Positions 10,451 through 21,798 are shown, counted from the first letter of the stretch. The stretch: 64,000 nucleotides of DNA from Nelumbo lutea (GCA_022828595.1 JAKGHH010000003.1:55417759-55481758); one strand, 5' to 3'. Notes: generated from the sequence alone by a model not told the origin. Numbers and translations are program-made.

Positions 10451-11264
10451 AAAAAAATAAAAAAAAATGAAGAATCAATGGGTTTTAAGCAATGTAACGA
10501 AGCAATTGAGAGAAGAGAGAATTAGGGGAATGAGTTATTGGAGGAAGAGGAGTTAATAAATTGATTAAGGAGGAGAGATAATCAAAGGAGTTAATAAGAA
10601 AGAGAAGAGAGATTTATTGTTGAATTGATGATAAGAAATGAAATTCTTAAAAGACTTAAAATTAAATGGCCACTTGAGTTATTTTGTTCATCTTATTTAT
10701 TTGTGAAAAGTAAATAAGCCAAATGATGTGGTACCCACATCATATAAAAGAGAAGGGGGTTGGATGAAAAGAAGATTATTTGTTTGGGAATGAGCAGGAA
10801 GAAAGATGACCCGATCCCCATTTTATATGAGAGAGAATTGAAGCAGGCGGAAAGTGATGAATTCTTATTAGTTTTTGGAATATACGATTTGCACTGTGGC
10901 ACAAATAAGACAAAAAGTACATATTTTTATATCAGAAAGTGTACAAATCATATACAAACAAAAAGATGTGAAACTGAGCATAATACAATATTTGTATCTG
11001 ATTAAGATTTGTATTCCTGACAAACAACAGGACCGAAAGAACAAAAGCATACATGTTGATGAATACCCCCAAGCCAGACAAATTTAATCCTGTAGCCTTG
11101 CTGTTGACTCGTAATAATATAGGTTGCTACATTCTAAATTGCCCTCCAAATGTTTTATACATATTTGCAGTTTTTTTGCATGTTAATTTTTTTTTATAAT
11201 ATATATTATTATTTGTTACATTTCTTCAAGAAATGAGACAAGTGATGATGATGATGATGAGGTT
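10451..11264. other. Intergenic, no gene recognised
   Basis: Purine-rich (GAGAGAAGAG-type) and AT-rich DNA. Short ORFs at 10760-11087 show no family resemblance. Confidence 0.45.
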
Positions 11265-11632
11265 TAGGGGTGGATTTGAGTCGAGCCAAGCTAAATAACT
11301 AGCTTTTTGAGTTTGGCTCGTCAAGGCAGTATAAGATTCGAGTTTGAGTTCGAGCTCGGTTCAAGTTAGAACCTTGAGCTGGAGCTCGACTAGAGTCAAA
11401 TGCTCGTAAGCTTGAGTTTGACTGGGTTCAAGTTCAACTTGAGAAAAATGTTTTAAAAAATTATTATTATTGTTATTATTATATATAAAAATAAAAATAT
11501 TATATATATTATTGTTATTATTATTTATTATATGTATGTATGTATATATGTAACTATTCGAACTTAGCTCGTGAGCCTCACAAGCTGAATTTTATTGGGC
11601 TCAAGCTCAAGCCAAGCTTGTGGCCACCCCTA
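11265..11632. mobile_element. hAT-like MITE with perfect target duplication
   Basis: A 368-bp element with inverted ends TAGGGGTGG and CCACCCCTA. It is flanked by a perfect 8-bp direct repeat ATGAGGTT (11257-11264 and 11633-11640), the duplication length of hAT transposons. The subterminal parts contain short inverted motifs (GAGTTTGGCTCG, GAGCTCGG, AAGCTCAAGCC). The middle is an ATT/TAT-rich low-complexity tract. No coding capacity. Confidence 0.88.
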
Positions 11633-11640
11633 ATGAGGTT

Positions 11641-12543
11641 GGAAGAAGAAGAAGAAAAAAATGAGAAAAGAGTTGGGTGATGTATTTATCCACAACATGA
11701 GTTGCAATTGATGGCATGGTTCTTGAAGACGCACACGGGTTCCGATGTTTTTTTGTCAAGTTTTAGCTTGAAAGAGGGGGGGGGGGGTGTTCGTCAATAT
11801 GCTTGGTTTTGTTTTTCAAACAAAAACAAAAGGCCCAAAAACAGCAAAAATGAATCTATGCTTTGTTATATGAAGGGTAAAAAGTAATCAATGATGGTAA
11901 GTAACAGTGGGCTTCTTGGGCATGGGGGACCATGTGTATATGTGTGGGGCCCCGATAACTTGCCACCTGTCCTATTTTTAACAAGCAGGACTATAGACTT
12001 ATACCATAAATAAGTTATGAACATGGGGCAAGTGGCAAAGTTGTAAGCAATTTATATATTTCATAACTTTGCATTAATAATATTACTAGCAATCTAATTG
12101 TTTTACTTGTTAATTGAATGGATATCAAATAATACTTGCAACTAATTCATAAATATGGTGTCCAAATTTCTTTATTCATTATTTTGAGGATTAAATTAAA
12201 TGTTGTTAGCATATGTCTGAATACAGTCATAACTATTTTCTATGTTATTATCCTGAATCTTACTAAAATATATATTGTTCCAAAATGTAAATGCTCAACT
12301 TTTGGAAAATTTACAACTAAATAAATTATTTTAGTTGTTGAACAATACAACTTCATTCTTCCCTTGTTTACGTCATTAAAAGGCTAATAAAGTTGAAGAA
12401 GTTGGTTGACATGTGAAGAGTTTCAGTAAACAGTATAGTTTTTTTCTTGGTCACATTGTCACTATTATTGATGATCAATCTATAGTCACTATTATTGATA
12501 ATTCTATGGTTATCAATGAAAGGGATCTCACCCTGAATTCAAA
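11641..12543. other. Intergenic, no gene recognised
   Basis: AT-rich sequence containing a G run at 11777-11787. No exon, RNA gene or element ends are recognised. Confidence 0.45.
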
Positions 12544-12544
12544 T

Positions 12545-12850
12545 AGGCCCTGGTTCGCAGGAATAGAGTTCTAGAAATGGAATTAGAATGGGTTATTCAA
12601 TTTCAACTGTTTGATTGGGTGAAATCAGAATCTCATTCTCATTCTTGTTGGAATGATATTCCCCCATTTGAGAAAATGGTCATTCTTTACTTCTCCCTTG
12701 GGAATGAAATCTTATTCTTGTTGATTCTAATTTTCATTTTCATTCTTGTCTGAACCAAGCAGATTATGGGAATGGACCATTCAGATTCCAATTCTAAAAG
12801 ATTTTGATTCCGATTACGATTCCAATTCCAGTTGCGAACCAAACAGATCC
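12545..12850. mobile_element. MITE with GGTTCGCA-type ends
   Basis: About 306 bp. The left end GGCCCTGGTTCGCA and the right end, read in reverse GGATCTGTTTGGTTCGCA, are inverted, and the interior is rich in GAATGG/CCATTC words. A related diverged copy lies at 25903-26112. Flanking AATA/TATTA is suggestive only, so the superfamily is unassigned (hAT-like or PIF-like ends are both possible). Confidence 0.6.
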
Positions 12851-13238
12851 TATTATTTATAGCATCCAAATAGTTTTTTTTTTTTAATTTAATTACCACA
12901 ATAAACATATAAAGGACATACCTTCTTTGATAAAGGAACCCTTTTAATGCTTTATTTTTTCTCTATCAAAATTATCAACTCTCATCTCTTATTGTTCATA
13001 TCTTCTGGCTTTCTTATTTTCTTATTTTAGAGTTACCGCATATTTTCATACATCTATATCTTATTTTCTTATTTATGGCGAATGGTTATAAATGAAGATT
13101 CATCACCCATTGATAATTCAACTATATTTGATCATCAAAGGAATAGAAATGGAAAAGGGAGACAATAGTGTCCCCCTTGCCTAGAACTCATCTAGTGGAG
13201 TCAATCTTCTAACCACTTGCTTTGTTGACCAACTAAAC

Positions 13239-13392
13239 AAGTCTGGATCTCCTGCCCATGAGAACTCTGCCCACGTTAATCGTAGCCACACATGGAGAAC
13301 ATTTCATTCTCTGCATAGTATTATGCGGGGGAGATGTTCCCAATTCATGGGGATAGTGTAGTGTGGGTAGGCATGGACAGGAGATCCAGAGT
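13239..13392. mobile_element. Small fold-back MITE, MULE-like
   Basis: 154 bp that can fold back almost entirely: TCTGGATCTCCTGCCCATG at the left is inverted at the right as CATGGACAGGAGATCCAGA. A 10-bp direct repeat CCAACTAAAC flanks it (13229-13238 and 13393-13402), compatible with a 9-bp Mutator-type target duplication plus one base. No coding capacity. Confidence 0.72.
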
Positions 13393-13519
13393 CCAACTAA
13401 ACCATAATATTACTGGTGGCAATTTCTCCCTTTATTTCCTTCTTGAGCATTAATTTGACTGTTCACTTGAGGCTGTTAACTTGATAATCACAAAATGAAG
13501 TATTTCAAAACCCCTTTTT

Positions 13520-13690
13520 CTTGACCCTCCAGTTCTAGAACTCTGCTCACATCTAACCACAGCACACCACCTCTGTGAATTGGGAACATCTCCGGTGCAT
13601 AATATTATGTAATAAGATAGATGTTTCCTATGTGTGACTGCAATATTATGTGGTTAGGTGTGGGCAGGAGATCGGGACTCTCTCTCACCT
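13520..13690. mobile_element. Second, diverged copy of the fold-back MITE
   Basis: It contains GGGCAGGAGATCGGGACTC at its right end, with internal GTGAATTGGGAACATCTCC and TAATATTATGT words shared with the 13239-13392 element. The left end is decayed and no target duplication is visible. Confidence 0.5.
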
Positions 13691-13855
13691 AAACCCTCAC
13701 CACCGCCTTTCCTCTTCAACTATCTCTGCCCTTAACGATTTTTCAGCCAAATATTACCGTTCCTTCTATCTCTCTCCATATTTATTTTTTCTGGAACAAA
13801 GAGAGTTTCACTTTCTACTCCCATGATTGCTTGACAAACCCTTCGTAGTTGCTCT

Positions 13856-13862
13856 TATAAAA
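13856..13862 (+). promoter_or_regulatory. TATA box with pyrimidine patch, no gene assigned
   Basis: TATAAAA is followed 20 bp later by a (CT)n tract (13883-13936). TATA plus CT-rich leader is a typical plant core-promoter layout. I find no credible coding exon downstream to 16 kb, so the transcript, if any, could be non-coding or the element fortuitous. Confidence 0.35.
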
Positions 13863-13878
13863 TCCAAATATCTCTCCA

Positions 13879-13882
<4 letters not shown>

Positions 13883-13936
<54 letters not shown>
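13883..13936 (+). repeat. (CT)27 microsatellite
   Basis: Uninterrupted CT dinucleotide repeat of about 54 bp. Confidence 0.95.
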
Positions 13937-13940
<4 letters not shown>

Positions 13941-14086
13941 TCTTTTGCTATCTAGGTTACACTTTCAAATCAGATGGTGATAGTAATTCACTTCTTCAAA
14001 TTTCCAACTTTCTAAAATTTAAATCATGTTGTTTTGTTATCTAATATGAATTATTGCTCTCTCTTTGTCTGCAAATTACAGCTTCT

Positions 14087-14089
<3 letters not shown>

Positions 14090-14134
<45 letters not shown>
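14090..14134 (+). repeat. Poly(T) tract of about 45 bp
   Basis: Uninterrupted T run. It could be the antisense poly(A) tail of a decayed retroelement or simple slippage. ORFs crossing it are artefacts. Confidence 0.9.
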
Positions 14135-14135
<1 letters not shown>

Positions 14136-16136
14136 TAAACAAATTCATCGAACGAAAGAAAGAAATGGGAGAAACCTTGGGGGAGAGAGAGTTTTTTTAT
14201 CTGGGTTACTACTTTTTCTTGAAAACCATTGGGGATCTATTATCTTATTAAACAGCTTCAGAGGACCATATAAAGATGTCGGAAGAAATGTATAGAGAGA
14301 GAGAGGGAAAAGTAAGGAGATGACGGGCCAAGCAGGTTCGAGAGTTTTTCGGTAATGAGTTTTCCATTTGATCTAATATAAGGAGACGTGACAAATTATG
14401 AACTGTGGAACAAAAGTGTATCTTTTTAGATGCATCCGGATTGAATTTTAACGCTTATATAAGAAAAAATATTGAGACCTTCTATAAACATGTTGGAGCT
14501 GACAACTATTGCAAGAAAGGAGGATTAGAGGAAAGATAGTTCAGAGCTTAGTGGTTTGAGAGGAAGAATATATTGCAAGTAAGATTATATTGTCTCTGAG
14601 CTGTAGGAAATTGTTGGGTTCTTGGCCATGATAATGCTTTCTATTTCCTGCACCCCTTGCTTCAAACATGATTTCATTGTTCTTTAGGATCACAATATTT
14701 GTTTCGTTCTTTAATTCTTAGCCTTTTCTCATGTCATTTATGTATGTTTGTTGCTTTCATTTCCTATTTCACCTTTATTATTTCATGACATGGTAATCGT
14801 GGAGGTTAAGTAGGTCCAACAAGAGACCAAGTAGCTACATACAATAGTCCATGCATTTCATTTATGGTTTTGTTATGAACAAACATGACAGTAAGGCTTT
14901 AATATAGAATTGATGTTCGTAGACCTTAGTGGAGTCAATTTTAGTCATTTACCTTGGTGATCACACCAATTATAAGATTGTAATTTAGTTGGTGCCTTGG
15001 TGGAGACTCTTCTTGTTAATTTTCTTCTTGGATAACAATGTTTATTTCTTTCTTTTTTTTTTTTTTGTGAGATCACTAAGCTACGTAGACAAGGATATAT
15101 TAATATTTTCATTCGTTGGTCAGTTCAATGTACATTATCTAGTCATATATATAACCATTTTTTAATGAAATGCAATGGGTAAACTTAAACAAGTGGTTGT
15201 AATTGGCTTTCAGGGATTGATGCAAAAGAGGTTAATAATGTGTGAAGATGGTTTGGTTGGGTTAATTAAATGGTTAGAAGGGTTAATAATAATAGGGTTG
15301 ATGCTCCCGAGAAGTTGGCTCAAGGATTGGTGCATGTATTTATGGGTGGTGAGCTTTGTCCAAAAGCAAGAGCCTTATATGTTTAGGGTTTGAAGTTGGC
15401 TCAAGGATGATTAAAAGTGGGGTTTAATTAATATTGTGGGACATACAGTCAGGCTCCCATGAATTCTTGGTGGGTTTAGACACCCCATCAACTTTACAAA
15501 AGTAATTGGCATTCAACAATTTTATGTGGGATTGAAAATAGTCAGAAATTAATTATATCTTTCAAAAAGAAAAGAAAATACTCTCTCTCTCTCTCTGAGG
15601 AAGTGAGATGATTGGAAAAGAAAACAAAATGAAAAAATGTTGTTAGAAAAAAAGGATAAAATAAAAACACTATAGAAAAAAGTGTATAAAGAAATGTTGG
15701 ATTTAATATTGTTATATCTGATTTTTAAATGCAGATTCTTATGATTAATTGTTTAACTATAGTAAAATATTTTTGACCATGTCGGTGGTTATTATGATGT
15801 TCAAATAATTTTTGCATCTCTCTCTCCAACACTAACAACAGAACCACAGGATGGATGCACATGTGTTGTATTTGGATTTTGGAGAGTATGGAATGACAAG
15901 TTGATCTTTAACTTTTTGTACAAAGAAAATGACTGATATATGTAGACAATATACATGACATAGACGTATACAGAACCCAAAGACCATCTTGCCATACATC
16001 AATCATCTGATATCCAAACAATGCATAATTCTATCCTTATAAACAAACAACACAATATATCACATATCAATAAATGGGTATCCTTCCTTTCCTCTCTTTC
16101 TTTTTTTTCTTTTTTTTTTTTTTTAACAAAACCAAT
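14135..16136. other. Intergenic, 3' flank of the NAC gene
   Basis: No exon, RNA gene or transposon end is recognised. CT and TA simple repeats occur. The last several hundred bases lie downstream of the NAC stop codon and would include its 3' UTR. Confidence 0.5.
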
Positions 16137-16550
16137 CTAGATGAAAACCATTGTGTTATCGTGATCGTCAAACTTCATTTCCTCCATACTTGGCGTTCCT
16201 CCATCCCCCATGTTCTCTTCTAAACTCATGTCCAGCAGAAACCCAAACTCATCTCCACCTCTAGAATCAACCTCAATCATGGGTGTGTTGTTCATCTCCT
16301 GAGGACACCCAAGAAAATTAGGGTTCTGCTTTGCCAAGTTTAGGAAACTCTGGTCTTGGTGGTGTAGAACTGAGGAGAATGAGTCCACCACTTGTCTGTA
16401 ACCACTTGGCACGGTATGGTTATGAGAGAAAGGGGCGAATGTTGGAGAAGGTGCACCAATTGTGGTTTCAAGCTCATGATTTCCAAGGCCAGGTTCAGTG
16501 AGATGCTCTCCCTTGCCTTTGTAAAAGACTCTACATAACACCCAATCTTC
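16137..16550 (-). CDS. NAC gene exon 3 (end of NAM domain and C-terminal region)
   Basis: 414 nt. The acceptor is TTTTGCAG|GAAGATTGG at 16550, and the TAG stop is at 16139-16137. It starts [14 protein letters not shown] (subdomain E end), then a variable Ser/His/Asn-rich stretch and the acidic end [17 protein letters not shown]. Confidence 0.95.
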   Translation of the reverse strand, partial: EDWVLCRVFYKGKGEHLTEPGLGNHELETTIGAPSPTFAPFSHNHTVPSGYRQVVDSFSSVLHHQDQSFLNLAKQNPNFLGCPQEMNNTPMIEVDSRGGDEFGFLLDMSLEENMGDGGTPSMEEMKFDDHDNTMVFI

Positions 16551-18807
16551 CTGCAAAATCAGTTTAATAGCCACATTAGCTAGCAAGATATATATATGAA
16601 AAAACACAAACTTGAAGCAGGGTTAGATAAGAAATGGTTAACCAAGGTAAAATGTTAGGTCAGGCTAGATATTGTAAGAGAGCTGATTTTGGGTCTATCT
16701 AGGGCAGGCTAGGGACATGTTAATACTTACTACTTAGTATGAAAAAGTCTGATCATGCACTTATTGAACCAAAACAAAGTCTGATCCATTTGCATCCCTA
16801 GCTCTTTTATTGGATGTTAAGAGGGGGAAAGTTGGTTAATGGGAGAAACCCATTTTAGATTTATGTGGATAGTAGAGAAAGTTTATTTTCCTGGGTATCA
16901 CTTACCCTCCTAATTGGGTAAATTACTTTCCCACTTAAGGGGTGTTGTTCTTTTTGGATTTTGAGAAGGGGGAAAGTTGGTCAATGGGATTTTGGTTCTC
17001 ATTGACCAAGAATCCCCTGTTCTTTTTTCAAATTTATGTGGGGACCAAGGAAAGTTTATTTTCTTTTAATAATGGACTTTTGTGGCTAAAGTGGTAATTG
17101 CCTTATTTACATTAAAAACCAAAAGAATATGGGTAAATGCACTTATCAAGGTAAGTGTCTCTCAGGAAAAACTTATCCAATTAATTACGTTTACCTCGGT
17201 AAGTAACTTACTGAAAAGCGAACGGGGCCTTAAAAACACTTGAATAAGACAAAAATGCCTATTTTAATAATAAATTTTTATGACTAAAATGGTTATTATC
17301 TTATTTATCTGGGAAATAAAAAAAAGGATAAATACGCTTACTCAGATAAATCTTTCCTGAGAAACACTTATCTAGATAATTATATTGGTAAATAATTTAT
17401 CGAAAAGCAAATGGGCCCCCAAGTGTAACGATCATGCAGGAGTGATCATCATGGTGAGTAAAATCTATGAGCTCTAATGGAACACCAAGTGGAGCATTCT
17501 TGAGTCACAACCATGCATGCTGGGATAATCTTTCCTTGTTTCCTTATTTATTTTTTCTACAAGAGTGATGATTCAACAAGGACGGTGTAATTGACTACAA
17601 CTTCTCTCCTCGTTAACCCTATTGTCTCTATCGATCATTCACTGGTGACGTGAAAGCTAAAAACAAAAATTCCAAACTTTCTATTTTGAACCAACGAATG
17701 GTGATAAAATAGAGTATGCATGGTTTAACAAATGAGAGCGTCTCTCTGGATTAATCGCCACTCTTTTTTAAAGTAGTGTCATAACCACTAGGGAATGCTC
17801 TCAGGAGATTTAGTTTCGAGCCAACCAAGAATTAACGATGAGTTATTTAGGAGTTGGGAAGGTTTTCAACCAGCTGGTCTATGGCATGACCTGTGCTAGA
17901 CTTTGACTAAGATACTGTGTATTACAAACAACAGCAAGGGGACATGATAGTCTTTTGATGGGAAATTCCAAGGAAACTGCACCCTGAAGAAGGGTGCTTT
18001 GATCGATAAAAGCCAAACCCATTTTGTCTACTTCCCACATCAATCGTCAAAACTGCCCCTACGTGGGGTTCACGTGAATTTTCCCTTGTTGGACCTTTGG
18101 CTTTCAGTGGAGTCCCCATACAACGTCGTTCTCAAGCGATGGGTCTCTGTAGCATTTATTATATCGATGCCTATCCCTAAGGGAGTGTTTGGCGCAGTCA
18201 GTTTCTTAATCAGGTATGTATTTGAGTATTTATGTTGGCTATTATTTTATTGGGCAGCAGCACCAACTCACTCACTCAGCACTCAGCAGGCCAAGGTAAT
18301 GTAGACTTGTAGAGTTGAGTTGCAGCCAATAAGAACCAAACAGTGTCTATGTCTACTGAGTGCTGAGAAGAGTGTGTGAGAGAGAGTAAGTTATATTGAA
18401 TGAGCTGGATTAATTGGATGTAGAGAAAGAGAAGACAGACAGACAGACCTTTGGAGGCATGTGTGGGTTCTCCAGACGGAACTCGTGCATGATCCAGCCT
18501 GTCTTGATCCCATTCGGAGCTCTGTTGCGATAGAAAACCAGTGTCTTGCGCATACCAACAATCGCGCGGGAAGCCGGATCGAAGACGGGACGATCCTTCC
18601 CTGTGGCCTTCCAGTATCCAGATGTCGTGGCTCGGTTGGTACGCAAGCCGGTGGCGTACTTGCGGTCCCGAAAGCTGAAGAAGTACCATTCGTTGGCTCC
18701 CAGCTTGGCCACCTCTGCGCCCACACAAGTCCATATATATGCAAATTACTTAGCTAGCCTACCCATCATCACCGACTTACTTAAACAAATTTCATATATT
18801 ATAACAA

Positions 18808-18848
<41 letters not shown>

Positions 18849-20872
18849 CTTGTAGTCTTCCATGGCTTCCTGCCTTATTGGGTTGTGTTGATTTGTTAGT
18901 TATAGATGAATGTGGCAAGTAATCTGGTATAGGGAGGAGTTAGCTAGAACAGTTGGGTGGCTAAATATCAGCATTTATATTACAGAGTAGAAGAGCCACT
19001 GTTGGAAGCTTTTAATTATCCCTTTTCTTTTTGTGTTTCTTGTTGTATTGGTGAATGGTGATAGGTTTGTCTGTAATTTTCTATTGTATTAATATTAATT
19101 ATACCTTGGAATATCCAAACCTCATGTCTCTGTCATGGGTTTTATGTGGATTTTATTTAATCATGCATACTCTTGTGATTAGAAGCTAACTACTGTATTT
19201 TATTTAAACTGCGCGTTAGAGGTTGAGTGTTGCTTTGTATTTCACGCATGGACTGTTCCTAGCCAATGGCCGGGAAATAAGGGTATAACTTGAAAGAGAA
19301 AGAGATAAGAAGAAGAAGAAAAAGAAAGAGAAGAAGATGAAGGAAATAAGGATGCTTTGCTTTTGTGTTGTATCTAAGGTCTCCGGACACTAAAGGATCA
19401 TGACTTGGATGAGCTAGTTGCAGAAAGAGATTCACATAGAAGACCAAATTAATGATTAAGCTAATGGGTTGTTTTCATTCAACAGGTTATCCCTCCAATC
19501 GGACACATCACCTCTGTGCTTTGGTGGGCCATTCAGGATGTTACGCAATTACTTGCTTTTTTTTTTTTTGTCTCTGGTAAAGATATACATGTATAATGAA
19601 ACTATAATGAAGAATTCAGCTGGCATATATCTCCATATCCATAGCTTGTATAATTGCTAGAAGGAAAGACTACTTCTGTTCGAAACTAGGACTGTAATTC
19701 CATTTGAAATACATATGCTCTCTTCTTTTAGCAGACAAAGTTCTTTCTCTTAAAATACAGGAAAAGAATTAATTATACTGTAAGAAACAATCTATAATCT
19801 GGACGCTGTTTGTGCCCTAACTTGAATCAATCCATGAAGGGTTCTCAGTTCTCACCCATTAATATACTGATCATGGACCCAGCCATTAATCCAAACTGGG
19901 GAATGGATAGAACATTACAGAGAACATTATATAAACTGTGAATGTCTAAAATAAATATATCTATCCTTTTATATATACAGAAGGCCAAAGACATACGTAC
20001 GATAGCTCACTAAAATTCCAAAAAGTCTATCAAATCAGTGGTTATGATCCTTGGGTTGAAGGGCTGTAGCCTCATCAACTTTTGGCTGGGGCTGCTGTGT
20101 GTTTCGTTTTCATGTTTAACATTGGCAATGATCATTTAGATAATTACAAAATCTAAATAACATGAAGCCTTTTTTGCAAACAAAGCGTTACTTTTTAGAT
20201 TACAAACAGAAGTGCACCATGAAAACACAAGGACCCAGAAACTATTGATCATTCACAGCTTTATCATTTCATGCATATTGCAATATAGCAGACTATTTCT
20301 TTTCCCTTTTCTTGGTCGATCTTCTGCTTTCTTTTTGGTGAAAGTTGATCTTCTAAAATCTCCCTTCTATATATAGATATATAATAGGATAGGCTATTGG
20401 ATATGCTCTCTTGTTCTCCTCTCTTCTATTCTCCCCCCCCCCCCCCCCCCCCCCCTTCTCTGTGAATATAAATAATGGTTATGACATCAAACTTGAAAGT
20501 AAGTGCAGATGAGCAATTATCAAAGTGCTTAATTCATATATTTCATATAACAGAATAGAAATTACTAAGACCATAGTTAATTTATCAAAAAGGAAGCATG
20601 TATTGAAAAGAAAATAGTTGAAGCATCTGGGAGAGAGATTGATACTACAAGAATGCTTTGAAATAAACAAAACCGAAACCATGGAACTAAAGGGTTTACC
20701 CACCTGGGAGTTGCCAAGGCTCACAGATATGCAAGTCTACATCCACCATTGTTCCTTTAGATACTCCCCCCTTAGCAATCTTTCCATAGAGATAATGGCA
20801 GACTAACTCCTCATCGCTTGGATAAAACCTAAAGCCTGGAGGTAGAGTTGCTTCTATGTCCCTTAAACCCAT
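16137..20872 (-). CDS. NAC-domain transcription factor (NAC21/22-like), three exons
   Basis: The coding sequence is complement(join(16137..16550, 18449..18714, 20704..20872)), 849 nt including stop, 282 residues. The phases join exactly (169 + 266 + 414 nt) and both introns are GT-AG. The NAM/NAC domain spans about residues 10-155: [19 protein letters not shown] (residues 10-28), CEPWQLP before intron 1, then [23 protein letters not shown] (90-98), [17 protein letters not shown] and EDWVLCRVF. The basic YWKATGKDR region is the nuclear-localisation and DNA-binding part of this family. The C-terminus (about 125 residues) is Ser/Asn/Asp-rich and acidic, as expected for an activation region. The N-terminus starting MGLRDI places it with proteins usually annotated NAC21/22-like rather than with CUC or SND genes; that subgroup is inference. 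No miR164 target site was seen. The reading frame is intact, so it is probably a working gene. Confidence 0.93.
16803..17420. mobile_element. Repeated element in NAC intron 2
   Basis: Two diverged direct copies of a roughly 160-bp unit (about 17075-17231 and 17262-17419) share GGTAAATG/GGATAAATACGCTTA, CTTATC(C/T)A and a closing AAAAGCGAACGGGGCC / AAAAGCAAATGGGCCC. A third related partial unit (GGGGGAAAGTTGGT, twice) lies at about 16825 and 16968. This looks like a non-autonomous DNA element with duplicated ends. No target duplication was fixed. Confidence 0.5.
18449..18714 (-). CDS. NAC gene exon 2 (core of NAM domain)
   Basis: 266 nt. The acceptor is GCGCAG|AG at 18716/18714 and the donor CCAAAG|GTCTGT at 18449/18448. 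It encodes [12 protein letters not shown] through ENPHMPPK, including YWKATGKDR. ORFs on the other strand and frames across this exon are shadows. Confidence 0.96.
18810..18841. repeat. (TA)n microsatellite in NAC intron 1
   Basis: About 16 TA units just upstream (in gene direction) of exon 2. Length is likely variable between individuals. Confidence 0.95.
20433..20455 (+). repeat. Poly(C) tract of 23 bp in NAC intron 1
   Basis: An uninterrupted C run on the plus strand (G in the transcript), about 250 nt downstream of the exon 1 donor. Confidence 0.9.
20704..20872 (-). CDS. NAC gene exon 1 (start codon and NAM subdomains A-B)
   Basis: 169 nt from ATG (20872-20870), encoding 56 codons plus one base. 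It contains [14 protein letters not shown] and ends ...EPWQLP, followed by a G|GT donor (intron starts 20703). It is too short and intron-flanked to appear as a long ORF, but is unmistakable by family pattern and phase. Confidence 0.93.
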
Positions 20873-21018
20873 GTATTCTTTTGGAGGGAAAATGGGTGAA
20901 AGAGGTATGATCAGGTTTTTGAGTTTGAATTGGTAAAAATTGTCTACAGCTGAGGATGGTTGGGAGCTGGCATGTAGTTCATCAATAGAACCTCAGGATC
21001 TCTTGTTTGTGGTTGGAA

Positions 21019-21027
21019 TATTTTATA
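21019..21027 (-). promoter_or_regulatory. Probable TATA box of the NAC gene
   Basis: On the minus strand TATAAAATA lies about 147-155 bp upstream of the ATG at 20872. This predicts a transcript start near 20990 and a 5' leader of about 115 nt. The distance and sequence fit a plant core promoter. A G-box CACGTG in a GACACGTGGC context occurs further up at 22965-22970, which could mediate bZIP/bHLH control but is about 2 kb away. Confidence 0.55.
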
Positions 21028-21679
21028 GATGACAAGACCTCTTGTGGCTAGTCGGTTATGACAGGTGGCTAACAGGTCAGGTTCCACGGCAACATTCTAG
21101 GAACTTATGCTTGTGAGATATGTATAGCTCTATCTTCAAGAAGAACCATGGACACAAGAAATCATTTCCAGAAGACTTTGCATGACTTGTGGGTGGAGTG
21201 GGAAGTGATCATGAATGAGGATTCAATGCTATAAATGAGGAAATCCAAGGCGTTTTAATAACTCAAAAAAAAAAATCCAAACTTTAGCTATTTTCCAAAA
21301 TTCTTGTTTCTAAAGACAAAATAATAATGATTCAGAAAGATAGAAAACTTGGGTAGTTTTCAAATTAGGTGTTTAGGCCCTCCTTGTGTGGACTATAGCC
21401 AATCAAATTGACAATCCTAGCTGTGCAATGTATATGCTCTACAAAGAACTGTGCACACGATTTTCTTCCCATCCACTTGCTCCTAATCAAATGGCTGTGA
21501 TTGTGTGATCTGTATGTGTGACATGATTTTAGCCCATTTGATGAGCTGTCAATACCTTACTGTGACTGATAATCCATGCCACGTCACCTGGAGACGTGCT
21601 AGAATACCATTAAATTGTTTCTATTAATGATCAACATAAACATCCCCCTCCAGAAAAGGGAATAAGAAACAAAACCTTA

Positions 21680-21798
21680 GGTTATGTTTGGTTTGAAGGA
21701 AAAGGTAGGAAAAGGTAGGAAAAGGCAGGAAAGCCTATGCAAGATTTGTTAAGGGTTCTCTTCCTTTCTCTACTTTTTCCTTCAAACCAAACACAGCC
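21680..21798. mobile_element. Tourist-like MITE in NAC upstream region
   Basis: 119 bp with about 24-bp inverted ends (GGTTATGTTTGGTTTGAAGG; right end read in reverse GGCTGTGTTTGGTTTGAAGG). Flanks TTA and TAC are compatible with a decayed 3-bp PIF/Harbinger duplication. It contains a short direct repeat AAAAGGTAGG. A second copy is at 26212-26345 and a partial one near 25130-25176. Confidence 0.65.

Noticed and set aside
14054..14295. ORFs with long poly-Phe/poly-Lys stretches
   Set aside because: Produced by the 45-bp poly(T) tract.
13940..15500. MicroRNA precursor downstream of the orphan TATA box
   Set aside because: None of the common conserved plant microRNA sequences was recognised and no clear long hairpin was seen by eye.
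16137..16550. miR164 target site in the NAC gene
   Set aside because: Looked for in exon 3, where related NAC genes carry it. No matching sequence seen.
18276..18899. Several other ORFs across NAC exon 2 on both strands
   Set aside because: They are shadows of the minus-strand NAM-domain exon, whose frame, splice sites and phase fit exactly.
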